Shown in pieces: positions 58,329 to 64,000 of a stretch of DNA of 64,000 bases. Below the pieces are notes generated by a model that ran no database searches, was not told where the DNA came from, and saw only the letters and a program-made list of their open reading frames with translations. The position numbers and the translations under genes are program-made. Source of the stretch: Rotaria socialis. Taxonomy: Eukaryota; Rotifera; Eurotatoria; Philodinida; Philodinidae. The stretch spans positions 117,313-181,312 of the forward strand of contig CAJNYU010002210.1 of the NCBI GenBank assembly GCA_905331475.1. The letters run 5' to 3'. Position 1 is the first letter of the stretch; each line of letters begins with the position of its first letter.

Positions 58329-59020
58329 TAGGCATGTGCGGTGTGCGTTTACTGAACACCGATAGACGCCGACAGCGACGCTCAGTGCGCACTGATGGGT
58401 TCAGCGCCACTGATCACCGAAATATTGATCACACTGACACCGACATCACTGATGCGCTGATACCATCGGCGTCACTGGTAAGCCAGGCACACTGACTTCA
58501 CTGATATCTCTTAATTAATTGTTACATAATACTGTAAGATATGTGCTTTAAATAAAAAAAATAATGATCATAATTAAATCCTATTTATATTATTTTATTT
58601 TATTTTATCAAAGAATGATCATAAAGTAGATGCATATATTTTTCAGGAAAATTAATGGTTAGAGTATTAGAAACGTGAAGAAAATTAATACATTTTTGTC
58701 GAAGAATTAGATAAATAAGTTATAAGTGAAAAAATCTTCGACAAAAACAAAAACATGCTTCTACTTTATGATCACTCTTTGTTCATTTAAAGCACATATC
58801 TTGCAGTATTATGTAACAATTAATTAAGAGATATCAGTGAAGTCAGTGTGCCTGGCTTACCAGTGACGCCGATGGTATCAGCGCATCAGTGATGTCGGTG
58901 TCAGTGTGATCAATATTTCGATGGTCAGAGGCGCTGAAGCTATCAGTGTGCACTGAGAATCATTGTCGGTGACAAAAGTGACGGTTTTTTCGGTGTTGCC
59001 ACTGACGCCACACATCCCTA
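58329..59020. mobile_element. Non-autonomous hAT foldback element with perfect 8-bp target duplication
   Basis: 692 bp. Ends TAGGCATGTGCGGTG and, reversed, TAGGGATGTGTGGCG. The target TGCACAAT is duplicated exactly at 58321-58328 and 59021-59028. The outer arms (58329-58570 and 58780-59020) are near-perfect inverted copies rich in CACTGA and CACCGA words. The apparent 79-codon frame at 58256-58495 runs through the left arm and is not a gene. Confidence 0.92.
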
Positions 59021-59294
59021 TGCACAATGCTTCAGAGTGAGTCTTACTAGACTCAAAATCTTTAAAAATGCCCTAACTATTTCCTTTCAAACTATACATG
59101 AGCTCTTCAATAATGAATAACGTGTTAATATCAAACAAGCTGATCGTCGATATGTTGATGATGATGATCTAGTGAAAGTTATAATGATTTCAAGTATGTT
59201 TACTATTAAAATACATTTGATCTTGATCAATATCTCTTAATAAAAGCAATAGAACTTCATCATTGTTTTTATTTTTAATAAATTAGTTTGCATG

Positions 59295-59545
59295 CCCAGA
59301 TGAATGAATCCGACACTGAATCTTATCGGATTTCATGGGATCCGACAAACTGACAAAACCCGATCAGATTCCTGGTCACAGACCTACTAACGGATCCGAC
59401 GGAAAAAAATATTTTCGTAATCACCAATGAATAAGCATATGGCGCTAACATAACATATGGGTCGAATGCTTATGTCGGATTCCAACACTAGGGTTCTGAT
59501 TGTAGGTCTCACACCCGGATGCCGATAGGATTTCGTGGGTGTGGG
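59295..59545. mobile_element. Foldback element of the CCCAGG family, diverged copy 3
   Basis: The left end CCCAGATGAATGAATCCGAC closely matches copy 1. The interior repeats ATCGGAT, GGATCCGAC and ACGAAC words. The right end (GTGGGTGTGGG) has diverged. Flanking dinucleotides do not match. Confidence 0.55.
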
Positions 59546-59616
59546 TAATTATCTTATTGCAAAATCAATTATTCAACCGAACTTTTAACGTAAATGATTT
59601 AATCATTGTTTGAGTT

Positions 59617-59808
59617 TCATGGATGCTTTTTGAAAAAATCTGTTATACAACTTTGTTTGTACACTTTCCAATCAGGATAATGATCAGTCATTTTTAAGTC
59701 GAGTTCACTAATCAACACATACAGTTCAGGTTGTTCTTTCGATGCAAATAGCTGTAACCGTCTTAGAATATCGAGCGCTTCGGGTAATTTCGATGGTATT
59801 TCTTTCAC
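59617..59808 (-). CDS. Possible C-terminal exon of a pogo/Tigger-like transposase
   Basis: A 63-codon frame with ALDILRRLQLFASKEQPELY and KQSCITDFFKKHP at the end. A helical ILRR...ASKE segment followed by an ITDFF-type tail resembles the ends of pogo/Tigger-type transposases and related CENP-B-like proteins. A similar segment (VGEILRSIQFASEEK) lies about 1.4 kb away at 61238-61300 on the same strand, across the element at 59850-61209. Probably fragments of one old gene or two related copies. Weak call. Confidence 0.35.
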   Translation of the reverse strand: MKEIPSKLPEALDILRRLQLFASKEQPELYVLISELDLKMTDHYPDWKVYKQSCITDFFKKHP

Positions 59809-59849
59809 GTTCGTCTATCGTCATATTGTATTATTCTGTTTCTTCTCTA

Positions 59850-61209
59850 CCCACGTAAAGCATTTTCATTGAAAACCGCTACAGAGCGAGGTTTTTCATA
59901 CCGAGGTTCACAACGGTATTAACAAACCGAGAAAGTCAGACCTTTTATTAGGTTTTTAACAACCGTCGATAACCGCGATTTTCAAAATTAGACGGTTAGC
60001 GCCGGTTCCTAAAAACGGAATAAACGGTCTGATTTTTGCGATGAAATGAAACTGCTGATAGCCACGACTTCTTACAAAACGTGGTATTTGCCAGTTAATA
60101 TTTATCAAAGTTTTAAAATAATTGCAACCTAATAACAATCTTCCATCTTCATCCTCCACTATAAGATTTTGGAGCACACATTGCAACCAAAACTCACATT
60201 CGCGCGGGTGATCAGTTGCTACTTTGTGGAAGCAACAGGCAAAGTGTTAAAAATGCCCTCAGAGGCAGGGTCATAACACATTACTTATGCAATCTGTTCT
60301 TCTAGACACCACAGCTCGCCTCTTCCGCAAAGCACACACACCAATAGTTCACATGGTTGTACTGGTGGTAATTTTTTAGAAGTTGAGCGATAATCTTAGC
60401 GCACGACATTATTTTTGTCTTTGCACATATAGTAATAAAGAACGGCAAAGGAAGAAAGAAACCGCGTTTTTAATTGTATCTGACGCACCGCGGTACAGCG
60501 AAGAAATTTTTCGAACTTTATCTTTGTGCTACTGTGTGATTATTGACTCTAAAATATTAGTCGTATTAGGATACGTCTGATAGGTTTTTTTTATAAATTT
60601 CATGAATTAGTTACATATGCCTGTGAAATCAATCTATTAGAATGCAAGCCACCTCTAACACCAAATCAATTTCAATCACTAAAACAGCCACTATATTCTC
60701 TTTCGCGTTAAAAAATTTAAATCTGTTATTGAAATAACTTCATATAAAACCAGTAGTATCTGTAATAGCCGTATCAAAAATATGTATGAAGACCATCAAC
60801 AAATGAAAACATTTTTCTGTCTACCTATAGTTGCCCAATATAAAGGCTCCCTCTGAGCTCATATTCGCGTATGATACTGTCCTGTTGTGGATGGTATCTA
60901 GAGAGGGGCTAGCACATAAACGGTTTGCATAAATTCCGCCGCTCGCGGTGTATCCTACTAACACCGTGGTTTATGACATCAATGGTATACATTGGTTCCG
61001 TACTTCGCAATCAATGACACTTACAACAAGGTTTGCCTAATCATGGTTGTCGTTGGTTTCGCAGACCGCAGTTGATAATGCAAACACCGCGGCTTTCTGT
61101 GACCGCAGCTACAGAAAACCGCTAGAAGACACGGTTTCCCAAAATCAACCGCGGTGTGGTGGAAAAACCGTGGTATGAAGCGGTTTTACTTGAAATATTT
61201 TTACGCGGG
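59850..61209. mobile_element. 1.36-kb element with CCC(A/G)CGTAAA inverted ends
   Basis: Left CCCACGTAAAGCATTTTCAT followed by TGAAAACCGCT. Right, reversed, CCCGCGTAAAAATATTTCAA followed by GTAAAACCGCT. The interior has many AACCG, CCGCGG and CGGTTTT words in both orientations. Flanks are TA and AA, which do not match. Small frames inside (59956-60186, 60383-60580) have no transposase motif. Confidence 0.55.
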
Positions 61210-62170
61210 AAGAAAGATAAATTTATAAGATACCTTTTCCTCTGATGCAAATTGAATAGATCTCAGAATCTCGCCTACTTGAGTTTTTGGAAATGTGCCG
61301 TAACTAACACTGTATAGTGATACTTTAATCAGAAAATATTATGAATTTTATTTTAACAATGAATTGAATTATATGACTATTTTTTCTGTCTAGGATCTTA
61401 TACATGTGCCTTTGTTCTTGAATTGCCTGCATATTCAACAAAAGAAATCATGTATGAACGTTTGAATTATGTGATTACTTATTGCTTAAGTATCGACATC
61501 GATCGACGTATGAACTAGGATTTAATTATGAACGCTCGTAGAACATTAGCGAAGTTTCCAAGTATAATCATGCTTGTTTTTTCTAAAATAAATCCAGAAC
61601 ATGTATAATTCAACTTTTTTTACCAAAAACATAAATGCATGGTTCGTTTAGGTTTCTTAACATTTTAGTATTTTTAAATAATTTCGCTGATGTCCACCTG
61701 TTTGTAGCCATTCATTTAGGTAAACTTGCAAAACATCGAAAAAAGAATAATTTGTTCTTTTTATGCAATATGATATTTTTCACAGTGAATATTATATGAA
61801 AAGAAAAGGATAAAGAATAACCCCGGACTAACAATTAACAAGGAAGAAAGATCATCTTAATAAATATGTTTGCTGTTGGTTAATTAGCTTCTATAAATGA
61901 GATACTGCTTTTGTCATACCACTCGTATATAAAGATATTTTATGCATAACTTTTCAGTTTGTCATTGAATAAATTTGTCGATCGATAACAATCAACATAG
62001 GTTATTAGTTGCTACATTCTAGATATCCTATAAAAAAAAACACAAACATGGCGAGCGTGCATTACCATTTTCATTTCACGGTAAGAATCATTGATCAATT
62101 GTTTACAAATCAATAACATATTCTCATACATGTTAGAAACAAACTTGAAACATTCTATGAAAAATGAAGG

Positions 62171-62231
<61 letters not shown>

Positions 62232-62490
62232 TTTGACTGAAAAAAATTTTATTAATTTCATATAAAATGATAAGATTTTTTAATAGAATTGATTTTTGTT
62301 TAGCAAAGACTTCCTCATTCGTAAATATTATGTTGTGTATTCCATGAAAACTTGCCAAATATAAAATAAAACTATTAAATTATAATATATAAATAAACAA
62401 CTGTGAACTGTAGTATCAAGACAATTCATTGTAATAATAATACTAGTAATATCTCTCTTTTCAAAAAAATCTTAATTTCGTTTTTAACTA
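61210..62490. other. Gene-free stretch with a (TC)n(TA)n microsatellite
   Basis: AT-rich. 62174-62229 is a run of about 13 TC units followed by about 15 TA units. Apart from the transposase-like fragment at 61238-61300 (minus strand), nothing was recognised. Confidence 0.7.
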
Positions 62491-62780
62491 CCCAGGTTGA
62501 TCAAAACGGACTCGTTTATGGTCTGTTTATCGACGGTAAAAGATGTCAAAACGGTATATTTACGGCAGTAAATAGGCCGTATTTGCCCGCAATACCTGGC
62601 GCAGTAATACGGCACCGTAAACGGGACTGAATTTTCGTGGTTTATGATTGTTTGTGCTACGTACTCTCATGATAATGCGGTCCGTATTACTACGCCAGAT
62701 ATTACAGCAAACTTTCGCCCGTAAAATAGTCGTAAAGTAACCGTCAATGGCCGTATACGGACCGTACTGTTCGACCTGGG
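62491..62780. mobile_element. Foldback element with CCCAGGTTGA...TCGACCTGGG ends, copy 4
   Basis: Flanked by TA on both sides (62489-62490, 62781-62782). The ends match as CCCAGGTTGA and CCCAGGTCGA. The interior is different from copies 1-3: CGGTAAAAG, AACGGTATA, GCCGTATT and CGTAAAC words in both orientations. No coding capacity. Confidence 0.75.
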
Positions 62781-63065
62781 TACTAGTGTCATTTGTTTGC
62801 AGTGAAAGAGATGTGGATTTGTTCTAAATGTATTAGATGAATCACTTTTATAGAAACGAAAGAGGATATTTTCAACCAACGTCTCGTTGGTTGATAGTAA
62901 AGAAAGAAATGTTATGATTGTCGTATACTTTGTAAATGTTCACGAACTATTTTTTTTCCATGAGATCTATTGTTGTACGAATTATGTGTACACACTTTGC
63001 CCATATTATTATTCTTAGCTGGAAGAAAAACAATAAAAAATCTTATCGATATTTTTAATTTCTAG

Positions 63066-63592
63066 ATGAACAACTGTTCCAGCTGAAAAGACTGTTTTTG
63101 TTGTTGTACGGAAACAAATATTAATAACCCAGGTGAATGGATCCGATCGGATCTTATAAAATCCGACGAGCCGACAATGTCCCATGAGATCCAGGATCGA
63201 GAAACTACTAACGGATCCCTAATTGCTTAGAATCCTGCAGGAACTGATCGAAATCCGATTGAGTCCGGTTGGATCCAGGTATCGGATTGTTCGTCCTGGG
63301 AATCAAACAGCAAATGATGTAAGAAATATTAATACCATCGTTACTAAACAACCAGCGGTAAATTATCATTTTTAAAGTTTCTTTCAATAGTAGCACCAAA
63401 TTTTTAGTCATCATTTTCTTCTGGTGACAATAAAACTTCGCCAAGTTATTCTATTGAAATGATAGTAAGTGCTTTTTCTAATGAAAATTCATTAAATATA
63501 TTTTCTTGTGTTTTTTTCATAGACAGAATCTCAAGTATGCATATGCATAACACAATTAAAGGAAATGAACATTACGATCAAAATATGTTGAT
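63066..63592 (+). pseudogene. Possible 3' exons of an unrecognised gene, interrupted by a foldback element
   Basis: Open segments read TTVPAEKTVFVVVRKQIL (to 63127), then after the element at 63128-63300 NQTANDVRNINTIVTKQPA ending at a donor (GCG|GTAAAT), an exon SSFSSGDNKTSPSYSIEMI between TTTTTAG and GTAAGT (about 63407-63462), and after TTCATAG an exon TESQVCICITQLKEMN ending in a stop near 63592. The splice signals suggest a real gene tail. The family was not recognised, and the exact reading across the element is uncertain. Confidence 0.4.
63128..63300. mobile_element. Foldback element with CCCAGG...CCTGGG ends, copy 5
   Basis: 173 bp. Flanked by AA on both sides. Left CCCAGGTGAATGGATCCGAT; right, reversed, CCCAGGACGAACAATCCGAT, which is identical to the left end of copy 2 at 24632. 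The interior is rich in GGATCC and ATCCGA. It appears to lie in an open coding segment. Confidence 0.75.
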
Positions 63593-63951
63593 CTAGTAAA
63601 TCACTTCTTCGACGATATTATCGAAGACATTTTTTCAACATATAGAAAACATAGAACGATTTTTTTTTATTGCCGTCTTTCGTTGTTGTTTTTTGTTTTT
63701 TTTGTCGAACGGATCTTATCTTAATCATGTTATTTTTTGGATTGATCTTCTATTCTTTAACTTATATTTAATTAATTTTTTGAGAGCATAAAAATTCTCT
63801 TTTATACTCTCAAAAAATAGTAATACACTATCATTTTATGTAAAATATAATAATTATATTTCACTTCAAGGTTATTCAGAATGTAATGGTGTTTTTAAAT
63901 TTTTTTTACAAAAAGACAATTCAGGAATATTACAACTTAAGGGTGAGGGTG

Positions 63952-64000
63952 AGGGCGGGATGTACAGAGCCTGCGGAAGTGGGGGGGGGGGGTGTGCCCC
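63952..64000. mobile_element. Possible hAT-like terminus at the window edge
   Basis: CAGAGCCTGCGGAAGTGGGG followed by a long G run fits the YARNG end pattern and resembles the terminus at 9250 (CAGTGCCGGAACC...GGGGGG). The window ends before the other terminus, so this is only suggestive. Confidence 0.3.

Noticed and set aside
58256..58495. 79-codon frame with an arginine-rich middle
   Set aside because: It runs from flanking DNA into the left arm of a hAT element. The composition comes from CACTGA/CACCGA repeats.
36162..63300. piggyBac origin for CCC...GGG-ended elements
   Set aside because: piggyBac duplicates TTAA. The flanks here are TA or AA only, and no TTAA pair was seen.

Overview
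The window looks like nuclear DNA of a bdelloid rotifer, with a Rotaria-like composition. This is inferred from AT-rich sequence, many short GT-AG introns (about 50-120 bp), metazoan orthologues (ASNA1/GET3, GRAMD1/Aster, TMEM30A/CDC50A, calpain-15), and gene families I associate with bdelloids: TIR proteins, an F-box-like cluster, a DYW-type PPR protein and a bacterial/fungal-type formamidase. DNA transposon remnants are dense. No LTR or LINE element was recognised. All exon coordinates were read by eye from splice signals and reading-frame continuity.

Layout. 1-1201 (+): 3' part of ASNA1/GET3. 1957-3567 (-): TIR-domain protein with a long C-terminal region. 3.6-10.25 kb: no clear gene; transposon debris, two single-N assembly joints and a foldback repeat at 9798-10247. 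10265-16116 (-): GRAMD1/Aster sterol transporter, with a 254-codon reading frame inside one intron. 16344-18237 (-): TMEM30A/CDC50A flippase subunit. 20.2-27.4 kb: three broken F-box-like genes, two carrying hAT-type insertions. 28862-31822 (+): calpain-15/SOL-type protease. 34133-35538 (-): formamidase. 36-40.7 kb: a palindromic MITE and a 224-bp perfect inverted duplication around an assembly gap. 40965-52048 (+): an 11-exon DYW-type PPR gene whose introns are swollen by transposons. 54956-55447 (+): EF-hand protein. 56317-56389 (-): tRNA-Met. 56937-57764 (+): ZNF451-type PIN-like domain protein. 58.3-64 kb: mobile elements and fragments.

Most notable: (1) a complete plant-style DYW cytidine-deaminase PPR protein in an animal-type gene structure, with two A-run frameshifts and a converted or duplicated exon. 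(2) At least four, probably five, non-autonomous hAT insertions; two have perfect 8-bp target duplications, and one splits an F-box gene so that removing it restores the frame. (3) A family of foldback elements ending CCCAGG...CCTGGG, several flanked by matching TA or AA dinucleotides, which I could not assign to a superfamily. TMEM30A and GRAMD1 are neighbours on the same strand and both act on membrane lipids. Shared regulation is only a guess.
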